Shown here one piece after another: positions 17,595 through 24,619 of a DNA stretch of 64,000 nucleotides. The stretch spans positions 1 to 64,000 of the forward strand of contig NZ_LBGV01000001.1 in the NCBI RefSeq assembly GCF_001274635.1. The letters run 5' to 3'. The position numbers and the translations under genes were made by a program. Each line of letters begins with the position of its first letter. Position 1 is the stretch's first letter. The notes below the pieces were generated by a model, which was not told where the DNA came from, searched no databases, and saw nothing but the letters and a program-made list of their open reading frames with translations. The DNA comes from Persicobacter sp. CCB-QB2 (lineage in GTDB: Bacteria; Bacteroidota; Bacteroidia; Cytophagales; Cyclobacteriaceae).

Positions 17595-20327
17595 TTAGGC
17601 TCTGCCACTTTCGGAAATTAATTGTCTGATCTCTTCATTAAATTCTTCCTCCTCTATCAGATCTTCTATGTTCATATGGAAACGGTATCTCCAGTAGTGA
17701 TTAGGATTAGCCGGAACATTGATCTGCTCCGCCTGAGCATCTTCACGACGAAGTCTTTCATCAATGGCTACCAGATCCTGTATTGGGAAAATGGCCCACA
17801 TGGCCGGTGACCATAGGTGCTGATTGACCATCTCCCGGGCAATCCATGGTTCACAATAGAAAGGAGAACCTCCCCAATGTCCCAGAATTTGGTTATAAAA
17901 CTCCTGAGTCTGGTGCGAATCTTCTTCCCACCAACCCCGAATGGTGGACATATCATGGCAAGAAGGGGTCACCACCGACATATAAGGCGCATCTGCCGGA
18001 TGGCCGAATTTGACTTTTGGATTTTTGGGCATTCTTTGAATTTCCAGTGATAAAATTCCCAAATCATCCATCACCGGCGGAACACAATCCGGCACCATGC
18101 CCAGGTCTTCTCCACAAATTAACATATTAGTGGCTTCTTTCAGTGCAGGTAATTTGATCATGGCCTGCTCCCTCCAATACCATTCCTGTCGGTGGTAGTA
18201 GAAGTCGATGTAAAGTTCATCCAGTTTTGCTTTGGTATAATCATCCAAATCCTGGAAAGAACGGGTGAAATGCATGGATATGCGAGGGCTGTAGCCCTGT
18301 CCGTTGGGTAATTCAATGAATAGCACTTCGGCAATTAACCCAAATAAGCCTTCTTTCAGTTTTTCTCTTTGGGCTTTTTCTCCCATACTCATGGTGGGGT
18401 CCGTCGCTAAAGCAGTTTCTACCTTACGTTGGGTATCAAACTCAGGCTTCATTCTGAAAAATCCCGGATGATATTCCTCCAGATAGGTTTCTTTGACCAT
18501 GGCGGTATTTTCTCCGAACCTTTCGAATAGGAAATGTTCCCGAATATAGGGCTTTACAAACCGTTCGTAGTCGAAATGAATTCCCCGGTGTTGTATCTCA
18601 TTCGCCGTTACTGCCAGACATGGATTGAAGTAACCCAGAATGCCCTGTACATTATCCCATGGAATCTCCCAGATCCGGAAAAAACCAAGGATGTGGTCAA
18701 TGCGGAAAGCATCAAAATACTTACTCATATTGGTCATCCGGCTTTTCCACCAGGCATAGCCATCTTTGGCCATTTCCTCCCAATTATAAGTTGGGAATCC
18801 CCAGTTTTGGCCATTAACCGCAAAGCCATCCGGCGGCGCACCGGCCTGGCAGTCCATATTGTATAGTCTTGGTTCCATCCAGGCATCTACCGAATAACGA
18901 TAAATCCCAATTGGAATATCTCCCTTTAAAACAATTCCCTTGGATCTGGCATAATCAGCAGCTTCCAGCAACTGCTTGTGCAGATGGTACTGGCTGTAAA
19001 AATGAACGGCTATATCATCGAACTGATCTGAGCCAGGCTTGCAAAGCGCTTCGATTTTTTTCTGATCGTAATCCGCATAGGCCCCCCACTCTTTGAAGTC
19101 CGGTGTTCCGTAAAGATCACGCAAATAGGAGAAGGCGGCATAGGGCTTCAACCAGTGGCCATTCTCTTTCATAAAAGCAGTCGCTTCCTTGTCTGCGAAG
19201 AATTTCTCTTTGGTTTCATCGTAGATCATTTTGATATAGCGTCTTTTAATACGCATTACCCCATCGTAATCTACTGTGTCCAGTTTATTGAGATTTTCCC
19301 GTACTTCAGAAATAATCCCCTGGGTGGTTTTAGAGGCTAATTTTCCTAAAGCCTCCATGTTGAGGTACATGGGGTGCAGGGCAAATACCGAAATGGCGGA
19401 ATAGGGATAAGAGTCCATCCAGGTATGTTCCGCAACGGTATCATTGATTGGTAATATCTGGATTAACTTCAGCCCTACTTTTTCCGACCAGTCTGCTAGA
19501 ACTTTAAGATCCAGAAATTCTCCAACTCCCATGCCCTGGCGGGTGCGCAAAGAAAACACGGGAATGGCGACTCCCGCCCCTCTCCAGGGTCCCATCGGAT
19601 AACTGAATTCTTCATCGGAGATGATGTGAACGCTGTTTTCTTCACTAACTTCCGCAAAAAGCACACGGTTGAACTCCCGTTGTTCCCAGGCTGTGATTTT
19701 TTTTGCTTTGGTGTCGTAAAGCCCATATTTATACTCAACCGGAAGCGCAATGCCATTCAGCGCAACTTCCGCTTGCCAAAGTGATTCTCCTTTAGGTTCC
19801 AGTACCAGTGCTTTCGACTCCGCCCAACCTCCAAGGGCTTCAGAACTCCCCAATAAACAAATTTTATGGCCTTCAGGCACCCGCGCGGTCGAGATCTGAA
19901 AGCGGAAAAGGTCTTGTCCTTTTTTCAGGGTGATTTTTTTCTTTTTAGTTTTACTTGCCTTGGCGGGTTTCAATAAAGCATTCTGGAAAGCGGAGGTGAA
20001 GAAGGCATTTTCGGGTCTGTCTTTTGCGCGCCAAAAGTCTTTCAGGTAAAAAGCCTGTTTTTGTTCTGTTGCCGTAAAAGAAACTTTGCGTTCGGTACCC
20101 CATTCATATTTCACCTCAGTATGCTCTTCTTGTCGGATAAAATATTTGTAGGATAGCTGGGTAACTTTTCCGCTAACGGAGATTTCTCCACGCCAATGTT
20201 CTCCCTGCAGGACTTCCAATGCTAATGCTTTCTCTGGGTCCCAGTTTCCCAACTCTGGTATGGAACCGCATACATAAACACGTTGTCCCCAGTGGGTGTA
20301 GTAGTCGATATTAAACTGAACCTTCAT
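17595..20327 (-). CDS. malQ: 4-alpha-glucanotransferase with two N-terminal CBM20 domains (DPE2-like)
   Basis: 910 residues. Two starch-binding CBM20 modules (residues about 1-105, with VYVCGSIPELGNWDPEKAL, and about 135-240, with ICLLGSSEALGGWAE) precede a GH77 catalytic domain. Catalytic residues are visible: nucleophile Asp in DAFRIDHILGFFRIW, acid/base Glu in ICGEDLGMVPDCV, and the second Asp in SCHDMSTIRGWW. It transfers alpha-1,4-glucan segments and, in enzymes of this DPE2-like architecture, typically moves glucose from maltose to glycogen-like acceptors. No signal peptide, so it is cytoplasmic. It is monocistronic with its own terminator. The length and inserted region within the catalytic domain match the long DPE2 type rather than short MalQ. 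Confidence 0.9.
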   Translation of the reverse strand: MKVQFNIDYYTHWGQRVYVCGSIPELGNWDPEKALALEVLQGEHWRGEISVSGKVTQLSYKYFIRQEEHTEVKYEWGTERKVSFTATEQKQAFYLKDFWRAKDRPENAFFTSAFQNALLKPAKASKTKKKKITLKKGQDLFRFQISTARVPEGHKICLLGSSEALGGWAESKALVLEPKGESLWQAEVALNGIALPVEYKYGLYDTKAKKITAWEQREFNRVLFAEVSEENSVHIISDEEFSYPMGPWRGAGVAIPVFSLRTRQGMGVGEFLDLKVLADWSEKVGLKLIQILPINDTVAEHTWMDSYPYSAISVFALHPMYLNMEALGKLASKTTQGIISEVRENLNKLDTVDYDGVMRIKRRYIKMIYDETKEKFFADKEATAFMKENGHWLKPYAAFSYLRDLYGTPDFKEWGAYADYDQKKIEALCKPGSDQFDDIAVHFYSQYHLHKQLLEAADYARSKGIVLKGDIPIGIYRYSVDAWMEPRLYNMDCQAGAPPDGFAVNGQNWGFPTYNWEEMAKDGYAWWKSRMTNMSKYFDAFRIDHILGFFRIWEIPWDNVQGILGYFNPCLAVTANEIQHRGIHFDYERFVKPYIREHFLFERFGENTAMVKETYLEEYHPGFFRMKPEFDTQRKVETALATDPTMSMGEKAQREKLKEGLFGLIAEVLFIELPNGQGYSPRISMHFTRSFQDLDDYTKAKLDELYIDFYYHRQEWYWREQAMIKLPALKEATNMLICGEDLGMVPDCVPPVMDDLGILSLEIQRMPKNPKVKFGHPADAPYMSVVTPSCHDMSTIRGWWEEDSHQTQEFYNQILGHWGGSPFYCEPWIAREMVNQHLWSPAMWAIFPIQDLVAIDERLRREDAQAEQINVPANPNHYWRYRFHMNIEDLIEEEEFNEEIRQLISESGRA

Positions 20328-20465
20328 TATAAATAGTAATGGTTTTTTGTTGGAAAAAGATGATGGGTTAAATGAAAAAAATAGCGTTGATTAAATAATT
20401 GGTTGGTCCTTAAGTTAGAAAGAAAAATAATTGTATTCGTGCATCATTGAATTTAATTTTTTGAA

Positions 20466-20491
20466 TTCACTTGCAAATGTTTGCAAGTGAA
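20466..20491. promoter_or_regulatory. perfect 12+12 palindrome, candidate operator
   Basis: Arms TTCACTTGCAAA and TTTGCAAGTGAA around a 2-nt centre, in the divergent gap between malQ (start 20327) and the nitroreductase (start 20608). The short centre and long arms suggest a dimeric helix-turn-helix repressor site rather than an RNA hairpin. The regulator is not in the window. Confidence 0.6.
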
Positions 20492-20607
20492 AAAATTATG
20501 ATTACCCCCCTTATAAAAGGATTTGTAGAGGAAACATTTTTGCTAAATAATGCGTAAGCTTGACACTATAATTAATCAAACAAACAACCTTTAGAACAAG
20601 ACAATTC

Positions 20608-21237
20608 ATGGATATTCTTGAAAAACTTCAGTGGCGCTATGCAACCAAGGAATTTGATCCCACTCAAAAAATTACGGAAGAAAAGCTGCATCGTTTACTG
20701 GAAGGTTTACGCTGGTCAGCCTCCTCTTTGGGTTTACAGGCCTGGAAGGTGATGGTGGTGGAAAATCCGGAGGTGAGAGCGTCATTGGTGGGGCTTTCTT
20801 ATGGACAAAAACAGGTGGCAGAAGCTTCGCATTTACTAGTGCTTTGCCGGGTAAATGAGGTAGATGAACCTTATGCAGAGGATTATATTGATTTAGTCTC
20901 CTCGACTCGCCAGATTCCCAAAGAAGAATTGTCGGGTTATTCCGGCATGGTGAAAGGCTTTATCAATGGTATGGCCGATGAGGCCAAGACCGGTTGGCTG
21001 GATCACCAGATTTATTTGGCCTTGGGGAATTTATTGACTATCTGTGCCATGGAGGAGGTGGATTCCTGTCCGATGGAGGGTTTTGACAAAGCCGCGGTAA
21101 ATGAAGTTTTGGAAACAGCTGCTATGGGGCTTACGGCGGTGGTGATGTGCCCTGTGGGGTATCGTTCATCAGCAGACAAATATGCATCATTAGCTAAGGT
21201 GAGAAGACCACTGGAAGAAATCGTGATCAGGAAATAA
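20608..21237 (+). CDS. nitroreductase family NAD(P)H-dependent flavoenzyme
   Basis: 209 residues, the typical NfsB-type length. It starts MDILEKLQWRYATKEFDPTQK (the FMN-phosphate binding R-Y-A-T-K-x-F motif), has RWSASSLGLQAWKVMVV for the second flavin contact, and ends MGLTAVVMCPVGYRSSADKYA. The family reduces nitroaromatics, quinones or other electrophiles with FMN as cofactor in the cytosol; the native substrate is not known. A perfect palindrome 117 nt upstream is a plausible repressor site and would fit stress-inducible expression, which is inference. The mRNA may end at the terminator hairpin of the converging RNA at 21252, which is symmetrical. Confidence 0.82.
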   Translation: MDILEKLQWRYATKEFDPTQKITEEKLHRLLEGLRWSASSLGLQAWKVMVVENPEVRASLVGLSYGQKQVAEASHLLVLCRVNEVDEPYAEDYIDLVSSTRQIPKEELSGYSGMVKGFINGMADEAKTGWLDHQIYLALGNLLTICAMEEVDSCPMEGFDKAAVNEVLETAAMGLTAVVMCPVGYRSSADKYASLAKVRRPLEEIVIRK

Positions 21238-21251
21238 AAGACTAAAAATAG

Positions 21252-21326
21252 AAAAACCCGTGGTTACCAGCCACGGGTACAAATACACTTAATCGTGTTA
21301 CCCAATCTTATCGGCCAAAGCCGATT
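21252..21326 (-). ncRNA. structured RNA with three hairpins, copy 1
   Basis: On the minus strand: stem P1 ATCGGC/GCCGAT (21325-21310), conserved linker AAGATTGGGT, stem P2 ACAC/GTGT (21298-21285), then P3 CCCGTGG/CCACGGG (21277-21257) followed by TTTTT, an intrinsic terminator. Copy 2 at 23813-23893 keeps the linker exactly and changes P1 and P3 by paired substitutions (two compensated pairs in P3, one in P1). This is direct support for RNA structure. It begins about 35 nt after the stop of the 65-residue gene, so it may be a 3'-UTR element, or a small RNA released from it. Confidence 0.65.
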
Positions 21327-21361
21327 AAATTATCTTTTTCTATAGGATTGATTCATTGTAG

Positions 21362-21559
21362 TCAAATGCTTTTTATCTGTTCTGAATCGCTTTTCGCTTC
21401 ATAATTGGATTGGAGCAACATCCCAGTATTCCCATTATCCTCAGAAAGATGAGTTTTTTCCCGAACCTCCAGTTTTGCCAAAGGAAAGAATTGCTCCCCT
21501 TTTGGTAGACTTACCAAAAGTCCGATAATCAAGCCCAATATGATCAGTATTCTTTTCAT
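21362..21559 (-). CDS. small membrane-anchored or secreted peptide, 65 residues
   Basis: Starts MKRILIILGLIIGLLVSLPKG, one hydrophobic helix that could be a signal or an anchor. A polar tail of about 45 residues follows (KLEVREKTHLSEDNG, QSNYEAKSDSEQIKSI). No family is recognised. Support for it being real comes from a sigma-54-like promoter with the same layout as those of two other genes here, and from a structured RNA/terminator just after its stop. The predicted leader is short, about 14 nt, with no strong ribosome-binding site. Confidence 0.55.
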   Translation of the reverse strand: MKRILIILGLIIGLLVSLPKGEQFFPLAKLEVREKTHLSEDNGNTGMLLQSNYEAKSDSEQIKSI

Positions 21560-21581
21560 AGTATTAGTTTCACTGATTAGA

Positions 21582-21699
21582 ATCCTAATACTGTGCCAAA
21601 AATAGAAAAGGGAGTTTTAGCACGGTGAGAGCAGTTTTTGATTTTTCCTGTAATAAAAAGTGTCCGTTTTTAGGACAGTACTGATTACAAATCGGACAG
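21582..21699 (-). promoter_or_regulatory. sigma-54-like promoter with TGTCC/GGACA upstream sites (Pa)
   Basis: Minus strand: TGGCACAGTATTAGG, with the -24 GG at 21597-21596 and a G at the -12 position (21585). Upstream lies TGTCC-N7-GGACA at 21661-21677 and a further half-site CGGACAG at 21693-21699. The nearest half-site is 64 bp from the -24 GG, as at 22504. A CCCTTTT stretch just before the -24 element is shared with the other two promoters. Confidence 0.55.
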
Positions 21700-21704
21700 T
21701 TTAA

Positions 21705-21790
21705 ACCGAATGACGTATGCTTAAATTCTCGTTTAGCTGTAAGGCAGGGGAAATGAAAGCATGGTTTCTTATTTTGGGTGGAAGGTAAAC
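21705..21790 (-). repeat. MITE fragment, right end (copy C)
   Basis: Preceded by TTAA at 21701-21704. It contains the conserved TATGCTTAAATTCTCGTTTAGC and GTAAGGCAGGGGAAAT landmarks and fades after about 85 bp. It sits immediately upstream of the Pa promoter sites, so it may have separated this gene from the 120-residue gene. Confidence 0.5.
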
Positions 21791-22031
21791 CAAATAGGCC
21801 TTTCCTGTTACCTTTGGCTTAAAAGATTTGCTTAGGATGGATTTTCGTTGATTTTCTTACTGGCCAAAAAAAGCCCGTAAATGATTTACAGACTTTGGAA
21901 TAGCGACTAATCAATATACTCAGGCATTTGTGAGTTTTATTTTTCAATTTCAGACCTTCTAATAATTACTGACTTATCCGGGGTCTGGTGAAGCGTTGCG
22001 AAAGAAGGATTCAATCTCGGGGAAAGCGCCA

Positions 22032-22394
22032 TTAAAACTGCACCAGTAAGTGGACAATTTTATTGAGGTTGGTTCTGTCAAAGGCCCCGACGATTTCCTC
22101 ACCGGCAATGCGAACCGTTAATTTTTCCAGTTCATAAGTACTCTGCTTAAGCATACCTCCGAAGTAGCGCACCACGCGGGTTTTATAAGCATATTCATCC
22201 ATTCTGTTTAAATCGATGGCAGTGTGCTGATCCTTTAATTGCTTTCCGCTTAAATCAATTACCATTTCTTTTCCATCGTCGGTAATGGCTACGGTGATTT
22301 TATCGCCCTTTACATCTTCAGCGGAAAAATTCATAGCGGGGGCATGGATGGCGGTTATTAAAAGAACGAGTAGGGTGGTTACAAAGCTTCTCAT
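22032..22394 (-). CDS. secreted protein of unknown family, 120 residues (paralogue 1)
   Basis: Signal peptide residues 1-20 (MRSFVTTLLVLLITAIHAPA), mature part beginning MNFSAEDVKGDKITVAI. It is clearly paralogous to the product of 24060-24419: shared MNFS, DQHT, VDL/IDL, YKTRVVRYFGG, LTIR/LTVR and FDRTN/FDRAN blocks and equal length. No known domain is recognised. The hydrophobic/charged alternation suggests a small beta-rich periplasmic or exported protein. It is preceded by a sigma-54-like promoter. Confidence that it is a real gene is high because of the conserved paralogue; its function is unknown. Confidence 0.75.
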   Translation of the reverse strand: MRSFVTTLLVLLITAIHAPAMNFSAEDVKGDKITVAITDDGKEMVIDLSGKQLKDQHTAIDLNRMDEYAYKTRVVRYFGGMLKQSTYELEKLTVRIAGEEIVGAFDRTNLNKIVHLLVQF

Positions 22395-22425
22395 GGTATT
22401 AAGGTTCGAGGTTCGTTATTTATAA

Positions 22426-22543
22426 TGCCAATGAGATGCCAAAATGTAAAAAGGGCTTTTTAAGCGAGCGGGAGTGGTTTTTGTTTGTGAGTCAGTGTGT
22501 TAGTGTTCGGTTTTTGGACACTTTTTGTTGAGAAATCGGACAG
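22426..22543 (-). promoter_or_regulatory. sigma-54-like promoter with TGTTC/GGACA upstream sites (Pb)
   Basis: Minus strand: TGGCATCTCATTGGCA, with GG at 22440-22439 and GC at 22428-22427, exactly the -24/-12 spacing. Upstream lies TGTTC-N7-GGACA at 22504-22520 and a half-site CGGACAG at 22537-22543. It starts 20-odd nt before the 120-residue gene. This is the best-matching of the three promoters. Confidence 0.62.
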
Positions 22544-22678
22544 TTGTACGTAAGGTAATTGTTCCTCTTTTTCCCATGTTTTTTTAAGAAATCTTTCCTT
22601 GAGGTGGTTTATGGCTCTTTCTGTCATTAATTAGCTATGGGTGGGAAAAAGGAGGCAAGATGCTCTAATTAAAATTTA

Positions 22679-23647
22679 TAGAGGTCGGTAGTTAAATGCA
22701 TAAAATTTGGGTCTGGTAAATTTTTTCTGACCTAACCATTCTCGAAATCAGATTATGGAAGATCGTTTCTTTTGTTTGTGAGCGATTTAATCGGTAATTG
22801 AATTCACTTAAATACCGATCTACGTGCTTTTTGCTCACCCATGAAAAGGTTGTTCGAACCCAAGATTTTACCTGATGAATCATCGTGTGTAATGCTTTGA
22901 AATTCATCCCATTTTCACTTTTAATCTGGGTCAATGAATAATCTTCAGCAATTGGATCATACCCTCTCCATTCATCTGCTGTAACCTTTGCATTTGGTGA
23001 TATATGACGATCAAAAATCTGCCTCAACTCCTTACTGGAATAGTCTTTTATTCTCATCGAATACATCCGTTTCACTTTTAAATCTTCCGTTAATTCAAGG
23101 GCACAAACAATCTTTTTCTTCTTTGTATGATAGCTGCGGCCTATTTTCCCATTTTCCTTTCCTCCAATCACAAATTCGTCAACGTGGACAGTACCCTGCA
23201 TCGGATGTTGTTCACTTGATTTCATTGCCTCCCGAACTTTGTGCATAAACATTCTCGCCGTTTTTTCGGTGATTGAATACCTTTTAGCCATATATCTGGC
23301 AGAAAAACTCTTAGTCGATGTAGACATTTCGAAACAAATAAAAAATGCCTTTCTAATACCAAATTTAACTTTGTGAAAAAGTGTATTTGCCGTTGGTGAT
23401 TCTGTATGGCTACATTTATTGCAGGTACGAGAGTGATTCTTCCGAACCTGACTTGCTCCATGGCCACATTTTCTACAAGTATAACCATGGTCCCATTTTT
23501 GTGCCGCTAAATATTCCTGGCACTCTAAGTCTGATTGGAATTTCGTTGTAAAGGCAATAAGATCCTGTCCCTTGAAAATTTTCATGATTGTATGGCTTTT
23601 ACAGTTATAACAACCTATTTTAATATGTGTTTACCTACCGACCTCTA
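22679..23647 (-). mobile_element. IS1595-family insertion sequence
   Basis: 969 bp with imperfect terminal inverted repeats beginning TAGAGGTCGGTAG at both ends. It is flanked by an exact 8-bp direct repeat AAAATTTA (22671-22678 and 23648-23655), the target duplication length usual for this family. One transposase gene fills it. The exact duplication and intact gene indicate a recent insertion. It lies between the two small secreted protein modules. Confidence 0.9.
22692..23585 (-). CDS. IS1595-family transposase
   Basis: 297 residues. An N-terminal zinc ribbon (residues about 31-60, YTCRKCGHG and RTCNKCSH, two CxxC knuckles) is followed by a helix-turn-helix-like region and a DDE-type ISXO2-like catalytic domain: HVDEFVIGGKENGK with the first Asp, VTADEWRGYD with the second, and HVDRYLSEFNYRLNR in the C-terminal region with the final acidic/Asn motif of the family. 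Full length with no frame break. It catalyses excision and integration of its element. Confidence 0.9.
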   Translation of the reverse strand: MKIFKGQDLIAFTTKFQSDLECQEYLAAQKWDHGYTCRKCGHGASQVRKNHSRTCNKCSHTESPTANTLFHKVKFGIRKAFFICFEMSTSTKSFSARYMAKRYSITEKTARMFMHKVREAMKSSEQHPMQGTVHVDEFVIGGKENGKIGRSYHTKKKKIVCALELTEDLKVKRMYSMRIKDYSSKELRQIFDRHISPNAKVTADEWRGYDPIAEDYSLTQIKSENGMNFKALHTMIHQVKSWVRTTFSWVSKKHVDRYLSEFNYRLNRSQTKETIFHNLISRMVRSEKIYQTQILCI

Positions 23648-23812
23648 AAAATTTATATGATCGCGAACACTGAATAAACAGTTTGCACATAAACCGGATT
23701 ATGGATATTTTATTTTTGACCGGATAGGAGCAGAGGCCAGATTAATAATTTTATAAAATCGGGCAGGTGAATGATTCAGCTTTATGAAACAAATAGCGCG
23801 GCCTTAAAAAAG

Positions 23813-23893
23813 AAAAACTCGCGGTACCAAACCGCGAGCACAAAACTTAACACTTTCTAGTGTCACCCAATCTTGTCGGCTTATGAGACCGAC
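23813..23893 (-). ncRNA. structured RNA with three hairpins, copy 2
   Basis: Minus strand: P1 GTCGG/CCGAC (23893-23875), linker AAGATTGGGT, P2 ACACT/AGTGT with a 4-nt loop (23863-23850), then P3 CTCGCGG/CCGCGAG (23838-23818) and TTTTT. It matches copy 1 in order, linker and terminator while the stems covary. It lies about 165 nt downstream of the 119-residue gene on the same strand and may end its transcript. A 30-codon frame between them has no support. Confidence 0.65.
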
Positions 23894-24059
23894 CACTTAA
23901 TAATATTTTTTTCAGATAAACTGCTGAATTTCTGTTTGATTGTAAACTATTTAACGATTGCCATGAAAGATGAGTTTCCTCCTTTCTGATTACATGGATT
24001 TTTTTCTGATGAAAACGAAATCCATTTTTTTGTTTTCATATAGGAAAAAAATATTAAAT

Positions 24060-24419
24060 CTAATGATTTCCTAACAATAAATGTACCAATTGATTTACGT
24101 TAGCACGGTCAAAAATTTCATTTATTTCCTCAGTTGCTGTTCTGATGGTAAGCGTCTTGATTTCATAGGTTTTTTGTTTCATTAATCCGCCAAAATACCT
24201 CACAACTCTGGTCCGATAGGAGAAAATGTCCATTTTTTCCAAATCAACAATCGTATGCTGGTTATCCAGTTGTGCGCCGGTAAGATCTACCACTAATGCT
24301 TCTCCGTTTTCTGAGATAGCAACAGAGACTTTATTATTGGTGATTTGATCTTGAGAAAAATTCATTCCATTTACGGAAAGGCAAATAAGGAAAAGTGGAA
24401 GTAGGATAAGGTTTTTCAT
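24060..24419 (-). CDS. secreted protein of unknown family, 119 residues (paralogue 2)
   Basis: Signal peptide residues 1-18 (MKNLILLPLFLICLSVNG), mature part MNFSQDQITNNKVSVAI. It aligns end to end with the 120-residue protein at 22032-22394, including YRTRVVRYFGGLMKQKTYE and FDRANVNQLVHLLL. No domain is recognised. Its own sigma-54-like promoter and a structured RNA/terminator downstream make it a self-contained transcription unit of about 630 nt. The protein is divergent enough from its paralogue to suggest an old duplication. Confidence 0.75.
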   Translation of the reverse strand: MKNLILLPLFLICLSVNGMNFSQDQITNNKVSVAISENGEALVVDLTGAQLDNQHTIVDLEKMDIFSYRTRVVRYFGGLMKQKTYEIKTLTIRTATEEINEIFDRANVNQLVHLLLGNH

Positions 24420-24452
24420 GGCGGTTAAATCGTTGTGTTATGCCATATTAAT

Positions 24453-24568
24453 AACCAATCCAGTGCCAAATATTAAAAAGGGCGATTTAAGCGAAATAAG
24501 GCACTTTTTGAAAAAAAAGGTCCGGGAAAAGTGTCCGTTTGTGTACAGTATCGGACAGTGGCGGACAG
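24453..24568 (-). promoter_or_regulatory. sigma-54-like promoter with TGTCC/GGACA upstream sites (Pc)
   Basis: Minus strand: TGGCACTGGATTGGTT, with GG at 24467-24466 and G at the -12 position (24455). Upstream lies TGTCC with a partner TACA at 24532-24547 and two more CGGACAG half-sites at 24552-24558 and 24562-24568. The layout matches Pa and Pb (half-site 65 bp from the -24 GG). Confidence 0.55.
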
Positions 24569-24619
24569 TTTTTCTCTCGAATAATGCACGGCAAAGTGCT
24601 GCATAAAGACTCAACTTAA

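Noticed and set aside
23947-24039. 30-codon minus frame between the 119-residue gene and structured RNA copy 2
   Set aside because: No similarity to the 65-residue peptide in the equivalent place of module 1, and no clear ribosome-binding site.
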